Shown: positions 25,716-34,501, counted from the stretch's first letter. The stretch: DNA of 52,073 nt from Ralstonia sp. TCR112 (GCF_007997035.1 NZ_VOSS01000100.1:1-52073); one strand, 5' to 3'. The notes: generated by a model not told the origin, from the sequence alone. Numbers and translations are program-made.

Positions 25716-27314
25716 CTAGAAAAGGTTCGCGATCGCGTCGCCCTTGGGGCTGCCCAGGCCGGTGCAGGCGTCCCAACCGGGCGCGGCGGCAAAGGTGCCG
25801 TTGTTGCCCTGCTTGATGTCGTTGAACGCGCCGGGGTTTTGATACAGCCGCGCGTGCAGATACCCCGCCGGGCGGCGCTTGATGGCGTTGATGCGCGCGA
25901 TGAGCGCAGCCCACAGCGGCGCCGCAGCGCTGGTGCCGCCCACGACGCCGGTCTCGCCATCCACGCGGACGACGTAGCCCGTCAGCGGGTCGGCATCGGC
26001 CGATACATCGGGCACGCCGCGCCGCGCCAGTGGCACACTCGCGCCCCGCGTCTGCTGGGCCGCCAAGCCTTGCTGCCAGCTGGGCAGCGCAAAGACGGCG
26101 CTCACCCCGCCGCCGCCCGCACCGCCCTGCGCGCCGTCGTTCCACACCGTTTCCTCGGCGATGCGGTTTCCGTTGGCGCGCACGCTGGTGCCGCCGCATG
26201 CGAGCGCGTACGGGCTGGAGGCAGGAAAGTCGACGTGGTCCGCGCGATCGGGCTGGCCGTCGCTGGAGCCGCTGTCGCCCGAGGCCACACACACCGTCAC
26301 GCCCATCGTCGCGGCACTCTGCAGCGCGGCGTTCACGGCTTGCATGGCTTGCGGCGTCCAGGCGCTTTCGGGTGCGCCCCAACTGATTGACACCACCGAT
26401 GGCCGCAGCTTGGTGTCATGGATGGCAGCATTGATGGCCTGCACGAAACCGGCATCGGTATTGACGGTGAAGTACACGGCCAGCGTGGCGCCCGGTGCCG
26501 CAGCGCCTGCCACCTCAAGATCGAGCATGACTTCGCCATCGGGACCGCTCGGGTCGCCCGTTGGCCGATTGGCGCCTTGCCCGACGGGCACGGCTGTCAC
26601 CGTCGGCATCGGCACGCCCAGCTCCTGGAAGTACGCCCGCAGATCGTCTTCCCGATAGCCGCCGCCGAGTTCGATCAACGCAATGCACTGGCCCGCGCCG
26701 TCGCCCTCCGGAAAACCATAGAGCTGCGCGAGCTGCACCGGCGTGTACGACGCCGTAGGTGCTGCACGCGCGGGCCGGATGCCTCCGGGCTCGGTCGACC
26801 CGGTGGGCAGCGGCACGAAGCGGAAATGCGGCTCCGTCTGCGGGCGTGAGTCGAGCCCCAACACGGCAACGACCACGTCCTGCAAAGACTCCGGCAACCG
26901 CAGCGGGCCGGAACGCCCGCGGTATTCGCAATCGCCATGCGCGACCCGATGCAGATGCGTATCGAAGGCCTTGCAGAACTGTTCGACGGAGCCTTCGAGC
27001 GTGACGGTGGCGGCGGCCACATTCACCTCAGCCACCTGCAGTCCGTGTTCGCGGGCAAAGGCGCGGACGGCGTCGATGTCGTCCGTGGTTGCGCCAAACT
27101 GGGCGGCCCATTCTTCGCGGGTCAGCGGTGTGGGCGGCGGCGTCCCGGCAGCATGCGCGTGGGCAAATCCGGACAGGCGCGTATCCAGATCCGCCTCATT
27201 CGGGCGGCGCAATTGCACGAGCGCGTGGATCTGCTCCGCAGGGTGCGCATCGCCGAGGATGCGTGCGTCTTCAGGAATGGTGCGCTCGCTGCCGCGCAGG
27301 GGGTGCCGGACCAT
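25716..27314 (-). CDS. S53 family serine-carboxyl peptidase (sedolisin/kumamolisin type)
   Basis: A 532-residue acid peptidase. Residues about 1-160 form the pro-kumamolisin activation domain (VNVAAATVTLEGSVEQFCKAF). The catalytic domain shows VMLDLEVAGAAAPGA with the Glu/Asp pair, GDSGSSDG, the nucleophile in GGTSAAAPLW, and the calcium site FNDIKQGNNG...GWDACTGLGSP. No signal peptide is visible, odd for a family that is normally secreted. The start at 27314 follows GGAGAT. A six-pair hairpin (27315-27320 with 27337-27342) sits around that ribosome binding site. It is followed directly by the S10 gene. Confidence 0.92.
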   Translation of the reverse strand: MVRHPLRGSERTIPEDARILGDAHPAEQIHALVQLRRPNEADLDTRLSGFAHAHAAGTPPPTPLTREEWAAQFGATTDDIDAVRAFAREHGLQVAEVNVAAATVTLEGSVEQFCKAFDTHLHRVAHGDCEYRGRSGPLRLPESLQDVVVAVLGLDSRPQTEPHFRFVPLPTGSTEPGGIRPARAAPTASYTPVQLAQLYGFPEGDGAGQCIALIELGGGYREDDLRAYFQELGVPMPTVTAVPVGQGANRPTGDPSGPDGEVMLDLEVAGAAAPGATLAVYFTVNTDAGFVQAINAAIHDTKLRPSVVSISWGAPESAWTPQAMQAVNAALQSAATMGVTVCVASGDSGSSDGQPDRADHVDFPASSPYALACGGTSVRANGNRIAEETVWNDGAQGGAGGGGVSAVFALPSWQQGLAAQQTRGASVPLARRGVPDVSADADPLTGYVVRVDGETGVVGGTSAAAPLWAALIARINAIKRRPAGYLHARLYQNPGAFNDIKQGNNGTFAAAPGWDACTGLGSPKGDAIANLF

Positions 27315-27447
27315 GGGCCATCTCCACGTAGGTAGGTGGCCCGTGCGTCGCAACCGGCGTGCCGAGGGTGCCCAGCGTGCCGACAGGGAGCGGCGCCACC
27401 TCCAACCACGTTAGGCGATGGCTTGCCCGCTTGATTTACAGGGCTCG

Positions 27448-28506
27448 TCAGTCGGCGAAATCCGCGCCGCCGGCCCCTTCTGCGGAATGCTGCGGCTTGC
27501 CTTCGGCAAAGGCACGGCGGATCAGTGCGCCGCATGCCGCGCTGCGCACATAGGCGCGGGGGCCCAGCGTCTCGCGTACGAGCATGCCGTAGTGCTGCTT
27601 GTCAGCCGTGATCCACGGATAGAAGCCAAAGGCGCCGGCCGAACTGAACGCGCCATCGCCGCCGGGCTGATCCTCGATCCAGTAGTTGAGCGCGTAATGC
27701 CACGGCAATGCGGCCGGCGTGCTGACGGCCGTGGGGCATGTCCCGGGCTCGGTGCAAACGGCATGCTGGCCGAGCATCTTGCCGAGCTTGTATTCGCCCC
27801 GGATGAGGCGGCGCAGGAACTGGCCGTAAGCCGCCGGCGTGGCGATCATTCCGCCGGCGGGTTCGGGGGCGAGATAGCGGATGCCGAGCGGCTGGCCAGC
27901 GTCGCGCAGACCCGGCGCGTTGGCGAGTTGGCGGTCGAGATCGTTGTTGAGCGCCTCGGCATCGGCGCGGCCCAGGCCAAGATCGATCAGCAGCTTCTGG
28001 TCATGGCCGCCGTTGTAGCTGAAACGCCCGACGTGCCCCGGCGTGAAGGTGGCGTTGCGACCGCGCTCGAAGCAGCTTTGCACGGTGTCATTGCGATTGC
28101 ACAGCAGCGGATTGAGCCCGTCGTAGCCGGAGCGCATGGTGAGTGCGTCGATTTCTGCCGGTGTGGGCTTGCCGCGCGCCCGTTCGATCACGTAGGCGCC
28201 AAAGACCCATTTGGATGCCGACGCCAACCGGACCGTCTTGTTTGCGCCGATGCGTTGGCCCTGTTGCCCATGCATCAGCTCGCCGTGGGCATCGCCGATT
28301 TCCCAGTAGTAGTCGCCCAGACGCTGACAACTGGCGGCATGCGCCAAGGTGGATTCCACAGCGGCACGGCGTGTAGCCAGACTCGGTGGGGCGGCCTGCG
28401 CGGCGGCCGTTGCCACCAACGCCGCCCATACCGCCAAAGCGGCACGCCGCCCTTGCCCGAACCCCGCGAACGCCCTGTTCTTCCGGGCGCGTCTTGCTTG
28501 CGTCAT
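27448..28506 (-). CDS. Exported SxxK serine hydrolase (beta-lactamase-like fold)
   Basis: A 352-residue protein with an Arg-rich then hydrophobic signal (RRAALAVWAALVATAAAQA, cleavage before APP). LASASKWVFGAYVIERA supplies the SxxK nucleophile/base pair near residues 108-111, and FSYNGG gives the YxN motif. A GAFGFYPW stretch is in the place of the KTG strand. Together this fits a class C/penicillin-binding-like serine hydrolase or esterase; true beta-lactamase activity cannot be claimed. The start at 28506 (MTQARRARKN) has GCAGGA upstream. It is 133 bases before the S53 gene, possibly in one transcript of three hydrolases. Confidence 0.8.
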   Translation of the reverse strand: MTQARRARKNRAFAGFGQGRRAALAVWAALVATAAAQAAPPSLATRRAAVESTLAHAASCQRLGDYYWEIGDAHGELMHGQQGQRIGANKTVRLASASKWVFGAYVIERARGKPTPAEIDALTMRSGYDGLNPLLCNRNDTVQSCFERGRNATFTPGHVGRFSYNGGHDQKLLIDLGLGRADAEALNNDLDRQLANAPGLRDAGQPLGIRYLAPEPAGGMIATPAAYGQFLRRLIRGEYKLGKMLGQHAVCTEPGTCPTAVSTPAALPWHYALNYWIEDQPGGDGAFSSAGAFGFYPWITADKQHYGMLVRETLGPRAYVRSAACGALIRRAFAEGKPQHSAEGAGGADFAD

Positions 28507-28696
28507 GTCGATGTCCTGCTCTTTCTCTGATGCATTGCCAACCCGGCGGCACTGTACCGCAGCACGCGTGGCATTTCGCTGTTTTACGCTCGGGCGCCTC
28601 TTGCCGTGCAGTCTTGCAACACGTCGCCCCCGAACGCGCATGACTGTATCGGCCGCACCTTGCAGGCAGGTTGCGAGGGTGCCACGACATGCGTTT

Positions 28697-28712
28697 CAAA
28701 CGTAAGCGTTTG
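28697..28712. promoter_or_regulatory. 16-bp palindrome, operator candidate
   Basis: CAAACG-TAAG-CGTTTG, perfect six-base arms. It lies 22 bases from a second palindrome, about 190 bases upstream of the serine hydrolase gene and 210 upstream of the 66-codon ORF. Confidence 0.4.
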
Positions 28713-28734
28713 CGTATCGATTAATCGTCTTGGA

Positions 28735-28752
28735 AAGTGATGAATATCACTT
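28735..28752. promoter_or_regulatory. CRP/FNR-superfamily-like palindrome
   Basis: AAGTGAT-GAAT-ATCACTT has perfect seven-base arms. It reads as AGTGA-N6-TCACT, the CRP geometry with one change in each half-site, or as GTGAT-N4-ATCAC, the FNR geometry with altered ends. A member of that regulator superfamily is the natural candidate. Confidence 0.5.
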
Positions 28753-28924
28753 CATATTCGCACCCCCAATATGTCCTAAACCTCCCGTTTATGAGCCAAA
28801 TGGACGATAAGAATCATGCCAAGGGGCGCTAGCGGTCTGCATAGCGTGTCCTAGAATGCAACCGAAGAATAGTAGATTTAAATAAAACTAAATACGCGGC
28901 AGCGGCGAGCTTTCGGGAGCGGCC

Positions 28925-29125
28925 ATGGGAACAATCAAACGGGGAACAGCGAGCTTGACTGCTCGCCTGGGGTGGGAACGCCACCCTGCTAATTGGCAGG
29001 TGATTCCTACGCGTCGGCGCCTTTTTCAAACGCGGCTTCCGGCGACGCGCACTTCCACCGTCTTGCTGTGGCTGCTGGCCGTCTCGATTACCGTAGGTGT
29101 CGGACTGCTGCACCGGTTGTGGTAA
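28925..29125 (+). CDS. Possible small membrane protein, 66 residues
   Basis: MGTIKRGTASLTARLGWERHP... is basic for its first 43 residues, then has one hydrophobic segment STVLLWLLAVSITVGVGLL near the C-terminus, as in a tail-anchored protein. GGGAG lies nine bases before the ATG. It is preceded by an AT-rich, promoter-like region. No family is recognised; it could also be a chance frame. Confidence 0.4.
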   Translation: MGTIKRGTASLTARLGWERHPANWQVIPTRRRLFQTRLPATRTSTVLLWLLAVSITVGVGLLHRLW

Positions 29126-29396
29126 CCAAAAAAAGACATAACGGAATTTTGTACGGGGAAGGTCGCAGCGCGAGAGCGAACCCGCAGTCAACTACCGAAT
29201 TGACAGACCGTATAACGGCACCGAGGGATAGTCCGACCCGCTTCACTGGGTCAAACGCATCCGGATGGATTCAACATCTGGAGCATCGTCATCCCTCCAT
29301 TCGGCAACCACGCTCCTGCATGTGATCACTGCGCCGCGAAAGCGGCATGTGGGGCACGCCGCTCAATCGGCGCGTCTGATCAATGGGGGGAGCATC

Positions 29397-29738
29397 ATGA
29401 ACATTTCATTCACCGGCAAGACCTTCAGGTCCGTAGGCGACCTGTTCTTCCAAGCCATCGTCGACGGCAAGGTCGTGAGCTGTTTCGTCACGTCCGAAGC
29501 GCTGTCGCTCTGCGATTGCGCACATCAGAAGATCACGGCCGAAGAGGTCTATCGCAATTACCGCGACTGGATCGAACTGGCTGCATCGGACCTGATCCGC
29601 GCAGGCTCGCTCGCCCCGGTCATCGTGCGCGGCCGCGACCTGGCCGCCTCACGTGCCTCGCTGCCGCACGGCGGCGTGCCGGCCTACGATCTGGATCGCG
29701 CGCGTCAATTGCGCCTGGTCCCGCGCTCGTCGCGCTGA
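29397..29738 (+). CDS. DUF1488-like protein
   Basis: A 113-residue soluble protein starting MNISFTGKTFRS after a GGGGGGAG site. The pattern (beta start, VDGKVVSCFVTSEAL, then a helical EEVYRNYRDWIELAASDLIRAG) resembles DUF1488 proteins, which are small and uncharacterised. It is preceded by 271 bases without features and followed by a strong hairpin shared with the convergent acyl-CoA synthetase gene. Confidence 0.65.
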   Translation: MNISFTGKTFRSVGDLFFQAIVDGKVVSCFVTSEALSLCDCAHQKITAEEVYRNYRDWIELAASDLIRAGSLAPVIVRGRDLAASRASLPHGGVPAYDLDRARQLRLVPRSSR

Positions 29739-29759
29739 TATCAGTCAGCGCTGGCGCAG

Positions 29760-29791
29760 CGGAACGTGCGGTCGGGGGGCCGCACGTTCCG
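29760..29791. terminator. Twelve-pair hairpin between convergent genes
   Basis: CGGAACGTGCGG (29760-29771) pairs perfectly with CCGCACGTTCCG (29780-29791) around TCGGGGGG. It lies between the stops at 29738 (plus) and 29817 (minus). No T-tract is seen on either strand, so it may act as a stabilising or Rho-assisted end. Confidence 0.6.
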
Positions 29792-29816
29792 TGGGTGCCA
29801 AAGCCCGACGCACGCA

Positions 29817-31514
29817 TCAATCGGTCGGGAAATCCTCTTCCCAATATTCCAGCAGGTTGCGTACGCCAGCGGTGTTCTCGCTGCGCGCGGCTTCTCGCAT
29901 GCGCAGTTCGACGCGCCGGATCTTGCCCGAGATGGTTTTGGGCAGATCGGCAAATTCGATCCGGCGCACGCGCTTGTAGGAAGCCAATCGGCTGCGGCAA
30001 AAGCGGAGGATGTCGCGCGCCAGTTCCGGCCCGGCTTCGTGCCCCGCGCGTAGCACCAGGAAAGCTTTCGGCACGGCCAGGCGCAGCGGGTCGGGGCTCG
30101 GCACAACGGCGGCTTCGGCGATGGCCGGGTGCTCGATCAGCACGCTCTCCAGCTCGAACGGGCTGACTCGGTAATCCGATGCCTTGAATACGTCGTCGGC
30201 GCGACCGACGTACGTCAGGTAGCCGCTGCCATCGCGCGCCGCAATGTCGGAGGTGTGATACACGCCGCCGCGCATCGCTTCGGCGGTTTTGTCGGCGTTG
30301 CCGGCGTAGCCTTCCATCAGGCCGGTCGGCCGTGCATTCAATTCGATGCAGATCTCTCCCTCTTCCGCCTCGTGGCCGTCAGGGTCGCGCAGCGTGATGC
30401 GGTAGCCCGGCAGCGGCCGCCCCATCGAGCCCGCCTTGACAGGCTGCCCCGGGCTGTTGCCGATCTGGCAGGTGGTTTCGGTCTGGCCATAGCCGTCGCG
30501 GATGGTGATGCCCCACGCGGCGCGCACCCGTTCGATCACCTCCGGGTTGAGCGGCTCGCCTGCGCCCACGAGTTCGCGCAGCGCCGGCTTCCACGCGGCC
30601 AGATCTTCCTGGATCAACATGCGCCATACCGTGGGCGGTGCGCACAGTGTCGTCACCTTGGCGCGGCAGAGGACGTCGAGCGCCGCCTTGGGTTCAAAAC
30701 GCGCGTAGTTGTAGATGAAGACGGTGGCGCCGGCATTCCACGGCGCGAAGAAGCAGCTCCACGCGTGCTTGGCCCAGCCGGGCGAGCTGATATTCCAGTG
30801 CACATCACCGGGGCGCAGGCCGATCCAGTACAGCGTGGATAGATGCCCGACCGGATAGCTCGCATGCGTATGCATCACGAGTTTGGGTTTGGACGTGGTG
30901 CCGGACGTGAAATACAGCAGCAACGGATCGCTGGCCTGCGTGGGCGCATCCGGCGTGAATTCGGCGGAGGCATCGTAGGCGTCTTCAAAGCGGTGCCAGC
31001 CGGCGGGCGCCTTGTCCGTACCGACCGCGATGCGCGTGAAGGTGCCCGACACGGCGTCGAGCTTGGCGCAATCCGCCGCACCCACCACCACGTGGCTCAC
31101 CTCGCCCATGGCGATGCGTTCGCGCAGGTCTTCGGCGGTGAGCAGCGTCGTGGCCGGGATGATGACCGCGCCGATCTTGATGCTGGCGAGCATCACATCC
31201 CAAAGCCCCGGCACGTTGCCGAGCATGAGCAGGATGCGGTCACCACGCTGCACACCCAGTGCCCGCAAATGGTTGGCGACGCGCGCCGAGCGCTCGGCCA
31301 TCTGCGCGAACGACAGCCGCGTCTCGTTGCCCTGATCGTCGACGACCCAGAGGGCGATCGCGTCGTTGCCGCGCGCCATGGTGTCGAAATAATCGAGCGC
31401 CCAATTGAAGCGGTCCAACGTGGGCCACGCAAAATCGCGCACGGCGGTGTCGTAATCCTCACGGTGCGCGAGCAGAAAGTCGCGGCACCGCAGGAAGGCA
31501 TCCAGCGATGTCAT
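29817..31514 (-). CDS. Acyl-CoA synthetase (AMP-forming, acetyl/acyl-CoA ligase family)
   Basis: A 565-residue adenylating enzyme activating a carboxylic acid as acyl-AMP then acyl-CoA. The core motifs are present: LLLYFTSGTTSKPKLVMHTH (phosphate loop), DGYGQTETT (A5), the GRADDVFKASDYRVSPFELE hinge, and PKTISGKIRR with the catalytic lysine near the C-terminus. The overall form is like medium-chain or aromatic acyl-CoA ligases; the substrate cannot be read from sequence alone. The start at 31514 follows CAGGAGA. It appears monocistronic. Confidence 0.92.
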   Translation of the reverse strand: MTSLDAFLRCRDFLLAHREDYDTAVRDFAWPTLDRFNWALDYFDTMARGNDAIALWVVDDQGNETRLSFAQMAERSARVANHLRALGVQRGDRILLMLGNVPGLWDVMLASIKIGAVIIPATTLLTAEDLRERIAMGEVSHVVVGAADCAKLDAVSGTFTRIAVGTDKAPAGWHRFEDAYDASAEFTPDAPTQASDPLLLYFTSGTTSKPKLVMHTHASYPVGHLSTLYWIGLRPGDVHWNISSPGWAKHAWSCFFAPWNAGATVFIYNYARFEPKAALDVLCRAKVTTLCAPPTVWRMLIQEDLAAWKPALRELVGAGEPLNPEVIERVRAAWGITIRDGYGQTETTCQIGNSPGQPVKAGSMGRPLPGYRITLRDPDGHEAEEGEICIELNARPTGLMEGYAGNADKTAEAMRGGVYHTSDIAARDGSGYLTYVGRADDVFKASDYRVSPFELESVLIEHPAIAEAAVVPSPDPLRLAVPKAFLVLRAGHEAGPELARDILRFCRSRLASYKRVRRIEFADLPKTISGKIRRVELRMREAARSENTAGVRNLLEYWEEDFPTD

Positions 31515-31566
31515 GCCTGTCTCCTGAGGTTCGGAGCGTGTGATGCACGCTCCAACAGCACGCCTC

Positions 31567-31594
31567 GTCCGGGCGCTACAGTCCGGGCGCTACA
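31567..31594. repeat. 14-bp perfect tandem duplication
   Basis: GTCCGGGCGCTACA occurs twice head to tail (31567-31580, 31581-31594), just upstream of the acyl-CoA synthetase gene, where it would lengthen the promoter or leader. Possibly a recent slippage event. Confidence 0.8.
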
Positions 31595-31675
31595 GAAACG
31601 CACCTGCAACCGACATCGCCACTTATAGGAGGAATTCCTTCGCCAGACCAGCCCGGATTGTCCCGAGCCATGCGC

Positions 31676-32197
31676 TCATTGCGAGCGCGGCGGAAAGCGC
31701 AACGAACGGCCACCGCCCAGGCTCAGCCACGCCCAGGCCGTCGCTGCCATCACCACGCCCAGCACGACGATCCATTGCGCGCTGACGAGCATCAGCTCGA
31801 TCGTGCCGGCCATGTCCGGCAAAATCTGCGGCCACGCGGGGGCAAGCCAGCCGTCCGCGTCGAACCATGCGCCGCGTCCGGCACCCGTGGCGAGTTCCAC
31901 CGCCAGCAGCGCCGCGTTGATGGCCGCGAATGCCATGCCGCTGTGTGCGAGCAATCGGCTGAACACCGGCAACTCATACAGCGGCTTCATATATTGGATG
32001 TGCCGCGTGAGCGACCACGCGCACACGATCAGCAGCGCCACGCTGATGGCCACCATGGGCGCCGGGCTACGCAGGCACACGCCCAGCGCGATCCACGCCA
32101 GCGCATTGATCTCGTGGCGCCGATAGATGCGCAGCGCACGCGCCGCGTGCAGCAGGCCGATCGGCGGAACACCTGGGGGAACACCGGCAGACGCCAT
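31676..32197 (-). CDS. Hypothetical inner-membrane protein with four hydrophobic segments
   Basis: A 173-residue protein with hydrophobic stretches near INALAWIALGVCL, MVAISVALLIVCAW, SGMAFAAINAALLAVEL and MLVSAQWIVVLGVVMAATAWAW, so about four membrane passes. The start at 32197 (MASAGVPPG) has GGAG six bases upstream, within an in-frame ATG further up (32209). No family is recognised. It stands alone between the acyl-CoA synthetase promoter region and a LysR gene. Confidence 0.65.
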   Translation of the reverse strand: MASAGVPPGVPPIGLLHAARALRIYRRHEINALAWIALGVCLRSPAPMVAISVALLIVCAWSLTRHIQYMKPLYELPVFSRLLAHSGMAFAAINAALLAVELATGAGRGAWFDADGWLAPAWPQILPDMAGTIELMLVSAQWIVVLGVVMAATAWAWLSLGGGRSLRFPPRSQ

Positions 32198-32340
32198 GAT
32201 GTGCTCCATGAGCGGAGGGTTGGTGCGGCGCCGCACGTTTGTAGCTGGGCAAACCGCAACTGCTTGCAGTGTACCGACGCGTTTTCAGCCGCGCGAGTTC
32301 AAACAGCATCTCTCCGCCAAATGACGGACGCGCACCCCGC

Positions 32341-33225
32341 TCAGGCCTCGCGCAAATGCTCGATCAACTGCCGTGCGAAGACGGGCAAGTCGTCGAAATG
32401 GCGCACGCAGATCCGCAGAAGGCGCGTCGCCCAGGCGTCGGTCAGGCGCACCCGGCGGATGCCCATGGAGCGCTGCAGCCGGATCGCCGCATGCTCGGGA
32501 ATCACCCCCACGCCCACGTTCCGTTCCACCATGCGGCAGACGGCGTCGAAGCTGCGCAACCGCACGCGGTATTTGAGCCGATGACCTGCGCGGGCGGCGT
32601 GCCCCGCCAGATAGGCCTGCAATGCGTTGTCGCCCGTCAGGCCGACAAAATCTTCCTGCAAGGTTTCAACGAAGGCCAGCTCGCGGCGCTCGGCCAGCGG
32701 GTGGTCGCGCGCGGTCACCAGCACGAGGCGGTCGTGGCGGAACGGAAAGGTCTCCAGCCCCGACAAGTCGACCGCGTCGTTGACGATACCGATGTCGGCG
32801 CGCCCCTGCGCAATCGCTTCGACAATCTCGTGGCTGACCAGCTCTTCCAGATCGACGTCGACTTCCGGATGGGCGGCCAGAAAAGCGCTGAGCGTTTCCG
32901 GCAAAAACTCGGTCATGGCGGCCGTGTTGGAAAGCAGCCGCACGTAGCCTTTGAGGCCACGCGCGTATTCCCCCAGCTCACCGCGCATGCGGTCCATCTG
33001 TTGCAGGACGACGCGGGCGTGGTGGACCAGGGTTCGGCCGGCCGCGGTGGTTTCCACGCCGCGACGATTGCGCGTGAGCAGCGGCACGCCCAGCGTGTCT
33101 TCCATGCCGCGGATGCGGGCGCTGGCCGACGCCAATGTCAGGTGTGCACGCTCGGCGCCTGCAGTGATGCTGCCCGCCTCGGCGGTGTGGAGAAAGAGTC
33201 GAAGGTCTGTGAGGTCGAAGCGCAC
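32341..33225 (-). CDS. LysR-family transcriptional regulator
   Basis: A 294-residue regulator: helix-turn-helix over residues about 5-65 (LTDLRLFLHTAEAGSITAGAERAHLTLASASARIRGMEDTLGVPLL) and a periplasmic-binding-like effector domain after. The GTG at 33225 (VRFDLTDLRLF) is preferred over a TTG at 33237; ribosome binding is weak. It is divergent from a TauE/SafE exporter gene with only 80 bases between, holding a nine-base inverted repeat. The expected role is control of that exporter in response to its substrate. Confidence 0.88.
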   Translation of the reverse strand: MRFDLTDLRLFLHTAEAGSITAGAERAHLTLASASARIRGMEDTLGVPLLTRNRRGVETTAAGRTLVHHARVVLQQMDRMRGELGEYARGLKGYVRLLSNTAAMTEFLPETLSAFLAAHPEVDVDLEELVSHEIVEAIAQGRADIGIVNDAVDLSGLETFPFRHDRLVLVTARDHPLAERRELAFVETLQEDFVGLTGDNALQAYLAGHAARAGHRLKYRVRLRSFDAVCRMVERNVGVGVIPEHAAIRLQRSMGIRRVRLTDAWATRLLRICVRHFDDLPVFARQLIEHLREA

Positions 33226-33246
33226 AATGCGTCTCAAAATTGGCGT

Positions 33247-33271
33247 GAGCCTCAGTCCTGCGCTGAGGCTC
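33247..33271. promoter_or_regulatory. Inverted repeat between LysR gene and TauE/SafE gene
   Basis: GAGCCTCAG and CTGAGGCTC are perfectly complementary with seven bases between. Located in the divergent gap, it is a good candidate for the LysR-type regulator's binding site or for overlapping leader structure. Confidence 0.5.
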
Positions 33272-33305
33272 GGTCAATGTATCGCACATTGTGGAGGGGC
33301 CGCCA

Positions 33306-34121
33306 GTGCCCGAGACTGAGGCACCTAAAAACAAAACATCCCAGACATCGCCCCCAATGGAATCCGCCACGCTGCTGCTTTTTGGCGCGGGCCTGCTCGC
33401 CGGCATGATGAACGCGCTGGCCGGCGGCGGCTCGTTTGTCACCCTGCCCGCGCTCATGTTCGCGGGTGTGCCGTCCGTATTTGCCAATGCGTCGAGCACG
33501 GTCGCGCTCCTGCCCGGCGCGGCCACGTCGGCCTGGGCGTATCGCGCGGACTATCGCGGCTTCGGGCAGGTCTCGATGCGCGCCATGGTCGCGATCAGCC
33601 TGGTGGGCGGGCTGCTCGGCGCGCTGCTGCTGATGAACACGTCGTCTCGTGCGTTCGATTTCATCGTGCCGTGGCTGCTGCTGGTCGGCTCGCTGGCGTT
33701 CACCTTCGGCAAGCAGGCCGGTGCGTGGTTGCGCCGGCGCGTGCAGATCGGGCGGACAACGCTGCTGGTCGCGCAAGGCGCGCTCGCCATCTATGGCGGC
33801 TACTTTGGCGGCGCGGTGGGAATCATGATGATGGCGGTCTGGGCACTGTTCGGCCACGACGACATCAAAGCATTGAACGCCTCACGCACGCTGCTGGTGG
33901 GCGCGACCAACCTTGTGGCGGTGGCCTGTTTTGCGCTGGCGAGGATGGTGTGGTGGCCTCAGACGCTGGTCATGCTGGTGGCCGCCGCGCTGGGCGGTTA
34001 TCTCGGCGCGCATGTCGGCAAGCGCTTGCCGGTATCCGTTGTGCGGGCGTTGATTTCCACCTTCGGCTTTTCGATGACGGCGCTGCTGTTCTGGCGCGCT
34101 TGGTCGCACGTTTGGGCATGA
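33306..34121 (+). CDS. TauE/SafE family anion exporter
   Basis: A 271-residue inner-membrane protein with about eight hydrophobic segments. The family opening is seen (FGAGLLAGMMNALAGGGSFVTLPALMFAGVPSVFANASSTVALLPG) and a second copy near YGGYFGGAVGIMMMAV. Members move sulfite, sulfonates or other organic anions. GTG at 33306 is chosen because GGAGGGG lies just upstream; an ATG at 33357 begins at the conserved region but lacks a site. It is divergent from LysR and followed after eleven bases by a small gene. Confidence 0.88.
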   Translation: MPETEAPKNKTSQTSPPMESATLLLFGAGLLAGMMNALAGGGSFVTLPALMFAGVPSVFANASSTVALLPGAATSAWAYRADYRGFGQVSMRAMVAISLVGGLLGALLLMNTSSRAFDFIVPWLLLVGSLAFTFGKQAGAWLRRRVQIGRTTLLVAQGALAIYGGYFGGAVGIMMMAVWALFGHDDIKALNASRTLLVGATNLVAVACFALARMVWWPQTLVMLVAAALGGYLGAHVGKRLPVSVVRALISTFGFSMTALLFWRAWSHVWA

Positions 34122-34132
34122 GGAGAACCGCC

Positions 34133-34411
34133 ATGTCGCACATGCAGCCTCATTCGACGCGTCGCACGGCCGTGCCACGCGCCCATCGCGATCCTCTGGC
34201 CCACCGGGCAGCGCGCAGTGCCTGGCACGCCCACATTGCCGAAACCGCCTCTGCCGAGCCGGAAATGGCGGGCGCGCAAGCGGTGTTCTACATCGCGCGT
34301 GGTGTCGCGGTCTTGCTGGCCGCCCTATCGGTGGGCCTGGGAGCCCCATCCAATGACGCAGAGCCACGTTCCACGGCATACCCCTCTTCTTCGCAGGCGA
34401 CAGCGCGCTGA
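34133..34411 (+). CDS. Small hypothetical protein, 92 residues
   Basis: MSHMQPHSTRRTAVPRAHRDPLAHRAARSAWHAHIAETA... is His/Arg-rich at its N-terminus with one hydrophobic segment (YIARGVAVLLAALSVGLGA) near residues 52-70. AGGAG sits eight bases before the ATG. It lies eleven bases after the TauE/SafE stop and is probably cotranscribed. No family is recognised. Confidence 0.5.
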   Translation: MSHMQPHSTRRTAVPRAHRDPLAHRAARSAWHAHIAETASAEPEMAGAQAVFYIARGVAVLLAALSVGLGAPSNDAEPRSTAYPSSSQATAR

Positions 34412-34463
34412 GCGCGCGCTATCATCCGCCCCCGCCGCAGCACAGATCCGGTAGCCGGCCGGA

Positions 34464-34501
34464 CAAAGAAAAAGCCCGCGGGCCGGGGGGCGGGCGGGCT
34501 T
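34464..34501 (-). terminator. Intrinsic terminator (minus strand)
   Basis: AAGCCCGC (34501-34494) pairs with GCGGGCTT (34479-34472) and is followed by TTTCTTTG. It would end both the candidate small RNA and any read-through from the thioredoxin-like gene at 34648. Confidence 0.8.

Larger units (their letters stand above)
28507..28924. other. AT-rich control region with two palindromes
   Basis: About 420 bases without a gene I can support, clearly AT-richer than its flanks between 28700 and 28905. It holds two perfect palindromes (28697-28712 and 28735-28752) and an AT-rich tract at 28867-28895 that may carry a promoter for the small ORF at 28925. Confidence 0.55.
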
